Origin: Butyrivibrio sp.
GTDB lineage: Bacteria; Bacillota; Clostridia; Lachnospirales; Lachnospiraceae
DNA: 50,408 nt
Assembly: GCF_015056685.1 (NCBI RefSeq)
Contig: NZ_SVFW01000028.1
Span: forward strand, 1-50,408
Reading direction: 5' to 3'
This document shows, piece by piece, positions 1 to 8,523 of the stretch. How positions within the stretch are numbered: the first letter of the stretch is position 1; every line of letters begins with the position of its first letter. The notes below the pieces were generated by a model. It was not told where the DNA came from, ran no database searches, and saw nothing but the letters and a program-made list of their open reading frames with translations. Both the position numbers and the translations under genes were made by a program.

Positions 1-109
1 GCATAAAATCTGGGTTTTTCCGATTTTTTCACCTCTCAATTTGGCTGCCGAGAGTTAATTATCGCGGAAGTTCACATAAATGCTTCAGAAGAAGGACATT
101 TAATATATT

Positions 110-868
110 TTATTTCATATTCAAGATAATACTTTCTATATACAAATAAGAATTAGGCGCAGTTTTCTTGAGCTTTTCGGGACGTATGAAATATGCAGCA
201 AATGCTTCTGCAAAGGCCTCTCCTTCGTTATATACCTGAGTTGGAGAATAGGGTATCATCTCTTCCCAACCGCTCCAATTCGAGGAATATGCTTTCCATC
301 CACTTGAGCTGTCTAATATATGTCCAAGCTCATGATAGAGTGTATAAACCGGTGGCATAAATGAATTTATGCTTCCACAGACATACACATCAGCTGAAAT
401 AAATGCACCAGAATCGGAAAAAGTGAAATATGTATAACCAAGACTCTTTCTAGTATTGACGGTTCCGATATAGTCTCTTGTTGCCGCATATATCCGGATA
501 TTCTTTTTATTGAAGAAATTTTTCACATTCTGAGGCAGTGCTGTATATCCAGATTGTAATGCAGCTTGTTTTTCTGCTGTTTCATCTTTATTGCCTATAA
601 CAAGATCATTTGTTGCAGGTACAGTTGCCACAGCAGCTTCAGCATATGGTAATCTTCCTTCTGCTTTTCCAAACGCAAGGTAATGTGCATATAACAAAGC
701 CTCATCATATCCATATGCCGCCTTAACATCCGGATAAGTATTTGCGTAAAATTCAGCATCAAAAAGCTGTCCATCACTCATGGTTTTAGGAGTTGCATAT
801 GCGCTTATTGAAGATGAGAATACAATTACAAAGGAAAATAGGATTGCTAATAACTTGATTTTCTTCAT
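110..868 (-). CDS. Secreted lethal-factor-like (ATLF) zinc metallopeptidase
   Basis: Predicted exported zinc peptidase of 252 aa. Residues 1-25 form a signal peptide (KK, then a hydrophobic run, ending A-Y-A). Residues 36-72 carry a F-D-A-E-F-Y...Y-P-D-V...G-K-A-E-G-R module that I know as a recurring unit in clostridial surface proteins. The catalytic part has H-E-L-G-H at 179-183 and a downstream E-A-F-A-E-A-F helix at 217-223 that would give the third zinc ligand. That spacing and helix resemble the anthrax lethal factor (ATLF/M34) catalytic domain. The domain family is inferred from motifs. A GAGAGG ribosome site precedes the ATG. It is the last minus-strand gene of the large cassette, 125 bp after the degenerate FtsK gene. 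It could be an effector or a maturation or wall-modifying protease; the target is unknown. Confidence 0.8.
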   Translation of the reverse strand: MKKIKLLAILFSFVIVFSSSISAYATPKTMSDGQLFDAEFYANTYPDVKAAYGYDEALLYAHYLAFGKAEGRLPYAEAAVATVPATNDLVIGNKDETAEKQAALQSGYTALPQNVKNFFNKKNIRIYAATRDYIGTVNTRKSLGYTYFTFSDSGAFISADVYVCGSINSFMPPVYTLYHELGHILDSSSGWKAYSSNWSGWEEMIPYSPTQVYNEGEAFAEAFAAYFIRPEKLKKTAPNSYLYIESIILNMK

Positions 869-993
869 GATTTCTACCTCTCTATGCTTCTAATCTTGTC
901 AACAGTTTGGACCTAGTCCTCAATGCCATCCCCCTAAAGATGTGGTTACCAGTCACCAAAAACTCTTTCGGCAAATAATGTTGGCAAAAATTC

Positions 994-1788
994 TTATGCT
1001 CTCCTTTTTTCATACCATTCCTTTATCAACCGTATATAATATCTCGGCCCACATAATCTTTTATGCAAATAGACGCTTAATGCATCTTTTCTCCCCCATT
1101 TCTTATATCTTTCATATTCTTTGTTTTCTTCGATAAAAAATCTTTTTGTTTCAATACAATTACCATCCTCACCGATTAAGTAAAATGAGCCCTCACGACT
1201 CCCCATTGGCAAAAGCACATAAGCATTATACAAAGTTGTATCTGTAGCCTCTTCTTTGAGTTTTCTTGCCGTGTCTTGCAAACTTTCTCTAAAAAGAAAT
1301 ATGTTAAAAAAGAATATTCCCTGCGCGGGGCCTTCTTTTAAGAGCACCTCGATCACCTCATTACACTTTCGTGATATATCTTCATCAAGATGTCGATCAA
1401 CAAGCCGGTCCAAAATGTAATCGTCGAAGAACAGACATATGTGTGGCCATACCTTTTTACTACCTGTTTTCCTGGCATTCAGCTCATCCATGATGAAATT
1501 CAAAAATGAAAGCAGTGTTTCTCTTTTCGAAATCATCACTCTTCTATAATGCCTGATTGTATAAGTATAGTCTTCTGAACTATCGTTAATGTTATAAACC
1601 AAAACATCTTTTGGTGAATTATTCAGCAGCAGATGTATTATCATATTGCTTATGATTGTCCGCTTAAGCGATCCCATAACAACAATAGCTTTTATGTTCT
1701 TTACGCTTCGTTCACCACTATTGCTCCATGGTAAAGAAACCTTTTCTCCATTGTCATCTATTCCGAACTGTGCTCTTATATCCGTCAT
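994..1788 (-). CDS. Stand-alone degenerate FtsK/SpoIIIE-like ATPase domain
   Basis: A 264-aa cytoplasmic protein that resembles a single C-terminal FtsK/EssC-type domain. Residues 33-44 (I-K-A-I-V-V-M-G-S-L-K-R-T) occupy the place of a P-loop but lack the GK[ST] signature. H-I-C-L-F-F-D-D at 116-123 resembles a Walker B strand. The order of strands matches the last, also degenerate, domain of the 1158-aa FtsK protein at 14348-17824 (there L-L-I-V-G-K-D-E-R-M, then L-F-L-M-F-F-G). I infer a non-hydrolysing subunit or substrate-binding module that works with that motor. It follows the FtsZ-like gene by 16 bp, with an AAGGAG site 12 nt before its ATG, so the two are probably co-transcribed. The FtsK assignment rests on fold-level pattern, not on a conserved motif. 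Confidence 0.6.
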   Translation of the reverse strand: MTDIRAQFGIDDNGEKVSLPWSNSGERSVKNIKAIVVMGSLKRTIISNMIIHLLLNNSPKDVLVYNINDSSEDYTYTIRHYRRVMISKRETLLSFLNFIMDELNARKTGSKKVWPHICLFFDDYILDRLVDRHLDEDISRKCNEVIEVLLKEGPAQGIFFFNIFLFRESLQDTARKLKEEATDTTLYNAYVLLPMGSREGSFYLIGEDGNCIETKRFFIEENKEYERYKKWGRKDALSVYLHKRLCGPRYYIRLIKEWYEKRRA

Positions 1789-1804
1789 AAGTATTATTAA
1801 CTCC

Positions 1805-2623
1805 TTAATTTTGACATATTTGCTTCAAATTAAACGCCATCATTTGATCTAGTATCGAGCAGACCTGGATAATGGAGGTATGTTTACTACACACAGAAAA
1901 GGCTTTATTGTTGTTCAACTCCACATAGTCCTGATAATTCTCTTTAATTATTTTGCTTATCTTTCCACTATTTTCTATTCGTTCCTGCCCCTCAAAGTCA
2001 AAAGGAAGGAAGAAAGCCGGAATAATACTAGTGATACCAACTTCACTGCAAATAGTCTTCACAACGGGAAGCGCCCAACACATATTTCCACCTGCACCAA
2101 ACACTACGATTGCTTCATCTGCGCTATATCCCTCAAATGCTGCTTTGATAAGATACTTTTCATCTTCGAAGATTTTAATAATGTCTTCTCCGCACCTTGC
2201 CCTGTCTTTTCCGCATCCAACCAACACGCTATCAACTTCTGCTGCTCTAGCCATCACTTCCGCATCATCTGTGATTATCAACTTTTTGTTTGTATAAAAC
2301 AGGCTGTTTGATGCTTCTCTAAGGATAAAATTGGCTCCAGCTGAGCCCAGACCAATCATTAGAGGTTTCCCCTTGCGTGGAAGTACCTTTACAGTCCTAG
2401 CCCTCTCTTCCTCCTTCTCTCTTTTTGCCTCAGCCTCTAACTCAGCAATAAGTTCATCAATTTCATCTTCCACTGATGGATCTCCAAATTCAGCATACGT
2501 CCCAGGAAACAAATCATATAGCACTCTTCTTAGTGTAGATACGTACTGCATGTTATTAACTCCCATGAAAAAGTTCGATATTTCCTCCAGTACAGACATA
2601 TCTTCTGTTCTAATCACTCCCAT
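1805..2623 (-). CDS. FtsZ/tubulin-like GTPase-fold protein
   Basis: A 272-aa protein with the FtsZ order of motifs. Numbering is from the upstream in-frame GTG; the ATG two codons later is preferred because AGGAG lies 9 nt before it. Residues 92-100 (I-G-L-G-S-A-G-A-N) match the FtsZ glycine-rich first loop. G-C-G-K-D-R-A-R-C-G follows around 138-147. F-G-A-G-G-N-M-C-W-A-L-P at 177-188 sits where FtsZ has the GGGTGTG tubulin signature. P-F-D-F-E-G-Q-E-R near 209-217 corresponds to the FtsZ P-F-x-F-E-G-R strand. The tubulin signature is degenerate, so GTP binding is doubtful. The N-terminal 80 residues are an added helical, charged region. It may form filaments or a ring associated with the export machine. 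It is not the cell-division FtsZ, which is larger and has an intact signature. Confidence 0.68.
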   Translation of the reverse strand: MGVIRTEDMSVLEEISNFFMGVNNMQYVSTLRRVLYDLFPGTYAEFGDPSVEDEIDELIAELEAEAKREKEEERARTVKVLPRKGKPLMIGLGSAGANFILREASNSLFYTNKKLIITDDAEVMARAAEVDSVLVGCGKDRARCGEDIIKIFEDEKYLIKAAFEGYSADEAIVVFGAGGNMCWALPVVKTICSEVGITSIIPAFFLPFDFEGQERIENSGKISKIIKENYQDYVELNNNKAFSVCSKHTSIIQVCSILDQMMAFNLKQICQN

Positions 2624-2686
2624 AACCACCTCTCCTTATCTTGATTTGCTCAAGCTATCCTTTACAATTCTTGTTATCAGCTTCAC

Positions 2687-3484
2687 TCACTTATATTTTT
2701 CCATTACTTGCTTCATTATTGCGTAACCATCAAGTCCAGGGATAATCATCATATTTTCCACTGCAAGTGCCAAATTCATCAGTCCAACCACAGCAAAAAT
2801 GGAAATATTACATACATAGAAAATAATCATCGATATTCCAAAAACCAAGAGATTCATTTCTATCCCTGCAGCCAATATCTGAATCCTACCTTTAGAATCA
2901 ATCATATCGTCATCAATCAGAACATATGCCCCTGGTATTGGAATTAGCGTTATTCCAGCCTCGTATAGTTTTGCACCATATGCCCATGCCATTATCCCAT
3001 GCGATAGCTCATGAAGGCTTGCACCTATTATCAATCCCAATAATATTCCTACATTCCACACCCACCCTGTTATATGAGGTATTCCCCACATGTAAATCTT
3101 ACCACCTCCCAATAATGCCCCTAGTACAAACAATGGTCCGAAAACAAATGACAGAGCAGAAGCATATTTTTTACATATCATCTGACTCATCTTCTGCCTG
3201 GGCGTTAGTATTGTAATATGCGCAGAAATTTTTCCCGTTCTAATAAAATGGTTATTCCTGATTAACCCTACATCAAGAAGATAGTTTAAATATCGATCAA
3301 CTTCCTTTCGAGTACAGCTTCCAAAGAGTCTATATGGATCATGACCATCTATACGTCTTGAATTTTCGATATCTTGTTGTGACACAAAACTCAACTTATC
3401 CTTTCCATAGTCTCTTACAATAACAAGGTTCATTCCTTTTATCTTTTGTATATCAAGCCAATTATTATAAAGTGGATATTTCAT
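2687..3484 (-). CDS. M50-type (site-2-protease-like) membrane metallopeptidase
   Basis: A 265-aa integral membrane protein. Residues 1-100 are soluble and contain a stretch that could be a small winged-helix or PqqD-like domain (K-E-V-D-R-Y-L-N-Y-L-L-D-V-G-L-I). Several membrane helices follow. H-E-L-S-H at 158-162 lies within a hydrophobic helix (G-A-S-L-H-E-L-S-H-G) and P-G-L-D-G at 249-253 gives the third zinc ligand, the classic arrangement of site-2 proteases and of peptide-zinc-metalloproteases of bacteriocin and peptide exporters. The active site therefore looks intact. An AAAGG site precedes the ATG. It lies upstream of the FtsZ-like gene on the minus strand. Likely role: intramembrane cleavage of a membrane-anchored component or processing of an exported peptide (inference). 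Confidence 0.8.
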   Translation of the reverse strand: MKYPLYNNWLDIQKIKGMNLVIVRDYGKDKLSFVSQQDIENSRRIDGHDPYRLFGSCTRKEVDRYLNYLLDVGLIRNNHFIRTGKISAHITILTPRQKMSQMICKKYASALSFVFGPLFVLGALLGGGKIYMWGIPHITGWVWNVGILLGLIIGASLHELSHGIMAWAYGAKLYEAGITLIPIPGAYVLIDDDMIDSKGRIQILAAGIEMNLLVFGISMIIFYVCNISIFAVVGLMNLALAVENMMIIPGLDGYAIMKQVMEKYK

Positions 3485-3597
3485 ATAATGTACCTTTCAT
3501 GCACAACAAATCCATTTCACTGCGAAATATTATCTTTATGACTTGAAATGTCATTTATAATCCGATACAAAAAAAAATTTCGCTCATCAAGTACTGC

Positions 3598-4017
3598 CTA
3601 CGCCCATATTGTTTTCATGATATCTGGATAAGACTCATCTACAATCCTCGATAATACTAAAACCAATTCCAATACTACGTCCCCGATCAACTCATCCGAA
3701 ACCGAAATAGGAACATCACACTGTGCCACAACGTCACCATTCGGCTCTAGTACAAATTTTGCAAATTTGAATTTATCATTCAAAGAATTGATTACCAAGA
3801 GCATTTTAGCGATGTTATCGCCATTACTCCTTGCAATTGGTGCAGATATTACTTTTACAGTATTGTCTTCTCCTGCCGATAGAATATGAATTTGTGGGTT
3901 TACATTTTCCCCATTAAATCCAGCTCTGATCCCAGCCATGCTATCCATTTCAAATGTTTGGTGCCTTAATTCCTTTTCCGTAAAGCAGTTTTCAATTAAC
4001 CTAATAGCCTTATACAT
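3598..4017 (-). CDS. YbjN-like (type III chaperone-fold) protein
   Basis: A 139-aa cytoplasmic protein. The longer open frame begins at 4041, but AGGAGGTG lies 6 nt before the ATG at 4017 (M-Y-K-A-I-R), so I place the start there. The C-terminal half (K-F-K-F-A-K-F-V-L-E-P-N-G-D-V, then acidic helices ending V-D-E-S-Y-P-D-I-M) matches the strand and helix pattern of YbjN/T3SS-chaperone-like proteins, which bind client proteins and are frequent beside secretion and FHA/kinase loci. The family assignment is by pattern. It could act as a chaperone for an exported protein of this cassette. A gap of 113 bp separates it from the M50 gene, and the DUF6440 gene lies upstream. Confidence 0.6.
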   Translation of the reverse strand: MYKAIRLIENCFTEKELRHQTFEMDSMAGIRAGFNGENVNPQIHILSAGEDNTVKVISAPIARSNGDNIAKMLLVINSLNDKFKFAKFVLEPNGDVVAQCDVPISVSDELIGDVVLELVLVLSRIVDESYPDIMKTIWA

Positions 4018-4237
4018 AAACCCACCTCCTGAATAAAACACGTTCTGTTACAACTCCAACATCAATTTTCCAATCCGTTACAACCACAAACTACTCAAGC
4101 CACAACATTGTTCCTCAATTAAACATAAACAATAATCTTTTTTATAATCATTTCCTTTATTTGATTTAATTATATGAGATTTCTTACTCTTTCTTCTTTA
4201 TCAGGATTCCATAGAAAGTGTAAGAAAAAGTGTATTA

Positions 4238-4267
4238 TAAAAAGGACCCCAATACTTGAGATCCTTT
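4238..4267 (-). terminator. Probable intrinsic terminator after the DUF6440 gene
   Basis: On the minus strand an AAAGGA/TCCTTT stem with a partly paired inner section is followed at once by TTTTTATAAT. It lies about 75 nt beyond the stop of the 63-aa gene and would separate it from the YbjN-like gene. The 4018-4340 gap shows nothing else that I can support. Confidence 0.5.
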
Positions 4268-4340
4268 CCACACTTACAGCTTATATATTCAACAGTGCAG
4301 CTCAATGTACAATTACAACATACACTTTATTTACAAACAA

Positions 4341-4532
4341 CTATTTACTTATGAAAAACTCAGGGCGTCCGTCTGTCCCTAATAAGGGAGCCAAGCCACC
4401 TGCATTGCCAGAAGAAGTAAAAATGTACATAACGCCTGTCGCGGAGTCCCGCATAATACGTACTTCTGTATCTCCACGGAAATCACCTTCAAAACGAATT
4501 CGTTCTAAACTAACTGGTTCAAATCTACCCAT
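4341..4532 (-). CDS. Small DUF6440-like protein
   Basis: A 63-aa protein with the pattern R-I-M-R-D-S-A-T-G-V-M-Y-I-F-T-S-S-G-N-A-G-G, then P-L-L-G-T-D-G-R-P. I associate this with DUF6440, small beta-rich proteins of unknown function found widely in Firmicutes. There is no signal peptide or membrane segment. AAGGAG stands 10 nt before the ATG. It lies between the 13-repeat Sel1 protein upstream and a terminator-like hairpin downstream on the minus strand. Its function is unknown; the family call is moderately sure because the G-x-x-Y...G-G...P-L-L-x-x-D-G-x-P pattern is distinctive. Confidence 0.6.
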   Translation of the reverse strand: MGRFEPVSLERIRFEGDFRGDTEVRIMRDSATGVMYIFTSSGNAGGLAPLLGTDGRPEFFISK

Positions 4533-4599
4533 AATTCACATACTCCTTGTTTTGAAATAATACACTTCTTTTTTACGTCAAAAAGGAAAGACCTTATAA

Positions 4600-6150
4600 T
4601 TATTCTATTCCTTTTAATGAAGCTATTGCATGCTGGTTTCCTTGTTCCGCTGATTTCTTATACCACTCTATGGCTTTGGATAAATCTTTAGAGCAGCCTT
4701 GTCCGTTTTCATACATTTGACCCAAGCAAAATTGCGCAGCGCTTTGTCCTTGCTCAGCTGCCTTCTTAAACCATTCATATGCCTTGCTATTACTCTGCGA
4801 TGTCCCCCACCCCTGCTGATACATCATAGCCAGACTAAACTGAGCACCAGGTTCGCCTTTTTTAGCTGCGTCTTCATAACAATCAAACGCTTTGATAATA
4901 TCACTTGGGACTCCTATTCCATTTTGATACAGCCATCCCAAATGAGACTGAGCAACCAAATCACCTTTTTCAGCAGCTTTCCGGCACCACTCGAAAGCTT
5001 TAGAATCATTTCGAGATACACCTTTCCCTTTTTCATACATTATTCCCAAAAACGATTGTGCACTTATATCACCCTTGTCAGCAGCCTTTTGATACCATTC
5101 GACAGCCTTAGTATCATCTTTTGGCACACCTCTCCCTAGCTCATACATTATTCCAAGACATCTTTGTGCCTGCACTTCTCCCTGCTCTGCAGCTTTCCGA
5201 GTCCATTCGTAAGCTTTCACCTCGTCCTGCTGAACGCCTAAGCCTTGCTTATAAAGATTTCCCAAGCAATATTGGGCAGGAGCAAATCCATTTACAGCAG
5301 CTTTTTCGTACCATTCATATGCCTTGGAATAATTCTGTAAAACACCTTCCCCTCGCTCATACATCATTCCTAAATACAACTGAGAAGTAAAATCTCCCTT
5401 TTCAGCCGCTTTTTGATACCACTCAAATGCATTGTTATAATCCTGCGCAACTCCTTTTCCATTCCTATACATCCATGCAAGTCGAGCTTGTGCTTCAGCG
5501 AATCCATGATCAGCTGCTTTTTGATACCAATTATACGCTTCATTTAAATCCTTTGAGGTTCCCACACCTTCAAAGAAAAGATTTCCAAGCTTATTCTCTG
5601 CAGGTGCAAATCCTTTCTCAGCAGATTTCCGGTACCAATCAAAAGACGCATATAAGTCTTGTTTTACACCCAATCCATTCTCAAATAGCTTTCCCATACT
5701 AAATTGTGCAATTTCTGATCCTCTATCAGCTGCTCTTTGATACCATTCACGCGCTTTGTTATAATCTCTCTCAACCCCAATCCCATGCTCATACATGGAT
5801 CCAATGCTACCTTGCGCATGTATTTCACCTTGGTTCGCAGCTTTTCGAAACCATTCTAAAGCTTTTTCATAATCCTTCTCAATCCCCAATCCACGACTAT
5901 ATAGATTGCCTAGTCGCGCTTGAGCCGAAGCGAGGCCCTGTTCAGCAGCTTTTAGATACCATTCGTGTGCCTTTGCGAAATCTCTTGATACACCTTTCCC
6001 AAATTCAAACATTTTCCCCAAACATAATTGTGATGTAGCATGTCCTAGCTCAGCTGCTTGTTTGTAGTACTCATACGCCTTATTATAATCTTTCAAATCA
6101 TAGCTTTCTTTTCCACAAATAAACAATTCATCCAGCTCTTCCTGGCTCAT
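4600..6150 (-). CDS. Sel1-repeat scaffold protein (13 repeats)
   Basis: A 516-aa protein made almost entirely of Sel1/TPR-like repeats: one partial N-terminal unit, then 13 units of exactly 36 residues (A-x-A-Q-x-x-L-G-x-M-Y-E-x-G-x-G-V-x-x-D-x-x-K-A-x-E-W-Y-x-K-A-A-E-x-G). There is no signal peptide and no membrane segment, so a cytoplasmic alpha-solenoid is expected. Sel1 proteins act as adaptors that hold complexes together. GGAGGAA precedes the ATG by 9 nt. It lies just after a two-TM protein gene and below the Clp-like ATPase gene on the minus strand, so it is a likely assembly platform for this machine (inference). The regular 108-bp DNA repeat also makes it prone to unit gain and loss. 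Confidence 0.88.
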   Translation of the reverse strand: MSQEELDELFICGKESYDLKDYNKAYEYYKQAAELGHATSQLCLGKMFEFGKGVSRDFAKAHEWYLKAAEQGLASAQARLGNLYSRGLGIEKDYEKALEWFRKAANQGEIHAQGSIGSMYEHGIGVERDYNKAREWYQRAADRGSEIAQFSMGKLFENGLGVKQDLYASFDWYRKSAEKGFAPAENKLGNLFFEGVGTSKDLNEAYNWYQKAADHGFAEAQARLAWMYRNGKGVAQDYNNAFEWYQKAAEKGDFTSQLYLGMMYERGEGVLQNYSKAYEWYEKAAVNGFAPAQYCLGNLYKQGLGVQQDEVKAYEWTRKAAEQGEVQAQRCLGIMYELGRGVPKDDTKAVEWYQKAADKGDISAQSFLGIMYEKGKGVSRNDSKAFEWCRKAAEKGDLVAQSHLGWLYQNGIGVPSDIIKAFDCYEDAAKKGEPGAQFSLAMMYQQGWGTSQSNSKAYEWFKKAAEQGQSAAQFCLGQMYENGQGCSKDLSKAIEWYKKSAEQGNQHAIASLKGIE

Positions 6151-6170
6151 AATCTGTATTCCTCCAACTA

Positions 6171-6572
6171 TTATATAAATCTATTATCTTCCAAAGCAGC
6201 GTTTAATAAAGACTGTTTTTCACTCACTTCATCCACTTCTCTACGTGAAGATATTACTCTCTCATCTTGATGTTTAGCACCTGACATAAGTATTTTTACA
6301 GCAACACCGCCTCCTATTACTATTAAAAACACTCCCCCAAAAGGGTGTCCGACCAATGCCAACACGATACCAATGACTATAACAGTTAATGAAGCTAAGA
6401 TTTTCAGGATGTAAAATGTATCTGCTGCATTTTGGGCAGCATTTCTACGCCTCTTTACGGAATGTAATCCTTTTAACGAGACTACCCTTGCCTCTTTCAA
6501 GAAATCATTATATGCATAATTTATCTCATCTTCGCAATCTGAAATGCGTTGATTCGCCTCTTTAACCGTCAT
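6171..6572 (-). CDS. Two-TM membrane protein, paralogue A
   Basis: A 133-aa protein. Residues 1-45 are charged and helical (M-T-V-K-E-A-N-Q-R-I-S-D-C-E-D). Two adjacent hydrophobic segments lie at about 56-75 and 77-95 with a G-H-P turn between them, followed by a charged C-terminal helix. Both ends probably face the cytoplasm. It is a clear paralogue of the 133-aa protein at 13950-14351: the first 15 residues are nearly identical and the length is the same. AGGAGGTG precedes the ATG. I recognise no family. The two copies may form a homo- or hetero-oligomeric membrane base, one next to the FtsK motor and the other next to the Clp and Sel1 genes. Confidence 0.75.
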   Translation of the reverse strand: MTVKEANQRISDCEDEINYAYNDFLKEARVVSLKGLHSVKRRRNAAQNAADTFYILKILASLTVIVIGIVLALVGHPFGGVFLIVIGGGVAVKILMSGAKHQDERVISSRREVDEVSEKQSLLNAALEDNRFI

Positions 6573-6699
6573 AATCTAACACCTCCTGATGCTATTTTTC
6601 ACATACTTCGGTATAATGGTTTCAGAATCCATGCAGTCATTTCAATTTCATAGCAATCGAAAAACTCCCTAGATAAATCAGATGAATATAATGTGATCT

Positions 6700-8523
6700 T
6701 TATTTCTTTGAAATGGAATATTTGAACAAGTCTTCTCCAGATGAACTACCTTCAATTACAATACTATCCCCCGAAATGACATCTTCCTTAATGAGTACTG
6801 TAGAAAGAGGGTTTACAAGATATGTATCAATCATATTACTAATCCCCCTTCCACCATTTGAAAGATCTTCTTTTGCCTTATCAAAAAGATATTGCTTGAA
6901 CAAATCACTAATCTTAAGCTTTATTCCTTTTTTATGCTCCATATTGTCCACTATTGCATTGAGCTTCAAATCTAGAATCTCACTAATAGTCTTTTCTCTT
7001 ATAAAGTCAAACACTATGAAATTATCACCTATACGATTCAGTAATTCTGGGCGTTGAATGGTATATTTAAAATAGTCTTTGATCGAAGATAATAATTCTT
7101 TCTGTATAGTTTCATAATCCATTTCAGGAGTAATAGTTTGGTATCGTTTGCCAGTATTCTCATCAATACCAACCACTCCCAAATTACTAGTGAAAATAAT
7201 TAACGACTCAGAAAAGTACATAGTTTCGCCAGCAGAGTCAGTTATACGACCATCTTCCAGAATCTGTAGAAACTTATCAAGAATTGATGGATGCGCCTTT
7301 TCAATCTCGTCAAATAATAGAACACAAAAAGGTTTTGATTTGATAGCATTCGTCAGTTGGCCACCATCGCTATAACCAATATATCCAGGAGGTGCTCCTA
7401 GCAACTTCTGATCAGAGTGTGGCTGCTGATACTCACTCATGTCAAAACGTGTCACAAAGCTTTCATCTCCAAAAACAAACTCTGCAATAGTTTTAGCCAA
7501 TTCTGTTTTTCCTGTGCCAGTTGGTCCAGCAAAGAATAAAATACCTTTTGGTCTACTGCTTGATCCTCCTTGTATTCCTGTCATATCTGTACAAGCACGA
7601 CTTAGTACACTAGAAGCTTTTTTTATAGCAATTTCCTGCCCCTTTACGCGCCGTTTCAAAAACTCTTCAGCGTGTTTAACTTTTTCCGAATCAAGTTTGT
7701 CCCATTGGCTCTCAGTTTCCCCATAACGGAACATCTTAACTGCTTCACGAATCTGTGATACATTGTATTGCTTTTGTTGACACAGAGAGAAGATACCAAA
7801 CAATTCTACCAACGTCATACCATCTGTAAGAGCAACAAATTCCTCCTCGGCTTTTTTTCTAGCTGACGAGTCTAAATCAGTAGCGCCCAATACAGCATCA
7901 AGTCGTGCATCAATGACAGCTGTTCGAACCTCTTTTTCTGGTCGAGTGATCGTTAATGTACGTACGTATGGATTATTTAAATAGAACCATGTTGGTACAT
8001 CATTAACCTTTTCTACTATAAGAAATAAAAGATTTGTAAGTGGTCTTTTGTCTCTTAAACTAAGCGCTTGCATTGGGTTCCTTGAGGCAAGCATGAGCCT
8101 TGTGTAATACTCTATTTCATCCTCTGATAGGTTATCAGGCGAAGATGTAATAGTGTTTGCAAGATCAACCACAATGGCTACAGGTCTATCAGTATTAGAC
8201 ATCGTTTTTCTTATAAGCTCAGTGGCAATCCCAATGGATTTTGAGCCTTTTTCATCAGACGAAGATATTCTATAAAAGGTTGACGCCATATCACACGAGT
8301 AAGGGTTTGAGAATCCATCTATTCGATTATAAAAAATAACAGGATCATATCCAGTTTCTGATAGGTATCGTTGTAGATATAATGATAATGCCACTGGTTC
8401 ACAAGTTCCATCATCTTCATAAATCCACGGCTGTAAATCATGGACATTTCCTTCAATTATGAAAGTAGTATTAATATCTTGGTAAACAGCAAGGTCTTTT
8501 TGCCACTTCTCAGCTTGAACCAT
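6700..8523 (-). CDS. Clp/Hsp100-type AAA+ ATPase with a divergent N-terminal half
   Basis: A 607-aa AAA+ protein. Residues 290-600 form a ClpA/ClpB D2-like module: Walker A G-P-T-G-T-G-K-T at 333-340, a G-Y-I-G-Y pore loop at 380-384, Walker B L-L-F-D-E at 402-406, a sensor-1 F-T-S-N, and a C-terminal small domain (G-R-G-I-S-N-M-I). All ATPase residues look intact. Residues 1-280 resemble a second AAA fold (I-V-V-D-L at about 117-121) but have no P-loop. There is no Clp N-domain and no IGL/IGF peptidase-docking loop that I can see, so it is probably an unfoldase or remodeller rather than a ClpP partner. Its ATG shares one base with the stop of the FHA gene (TAATG), so the two are translationally coupled. 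It may play a role analogous to EccA or ClpV (inference). Confidence 0.85.
   Translation of the reverse strand: MVQAEKWQKDLAVYQDINTTFIIEGNVHDLQPWIYEDDGTCEPVALSLYLQRYLSETGYDPVIFYNRIDGFSNPYSCDMASTFYRISSSDEKGSKSIGIATELIRKTMSNTDRPVAIVVDLANTITSSPDNLSEDEIEYYTRLMLASRNPMQALSLRDKRPLTNLLFLIVEKVNDVPTWFYLNNPYVRTLTITRPEKEVRTAVIDARLDAVLGATDLDSSARKKAEEEFVALTDGMTLVELFGIFSLCQQKQYNVSQIREAVKMFRYGETESQWDKLDSEKVKHAEEFLKRRVKGQEIAIKKASSVLSRACTDMTGIQGGSSSRPKGILFFAGPTGTGKTELAKTIAEFVFGDESFVTRFDMSEYQQPHSDQKLLGAPPGYIGYSDGGQLTNAIKSKPFCVLLFDEIEKAHPSILDKFLQILEDGRITDSAGETMYFSESLIIFTSNLGVVGIDENTGKRYQTITPEMDYETIQKELLSSIKDYFKYTIQRPELLNRIGDNFIVFDFIREKTISEILDLKLNAIVDNMEHKKGIKLKISDLFKQYLFDKAKEDLSNGGRGISNMIDTYLVNPLSTVLIKEDVISGDSIVIEGSSSGEDLFKYSISKK

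Noticed and set aside
1880..2311. Plus-strand open frame of 143 codons
   Set aside because: It is entirely antisense to the FtsZ-like gene, has no ribosome site and a composition unlike real proteins.
4174..4560. Plus-strand frame of 128 codons over the DUF6440 gene
   Set aside because: The minus-strand gene has a ribosome site and a family pattern; the plus frame has neither and runs through a terminator-like hairpin.
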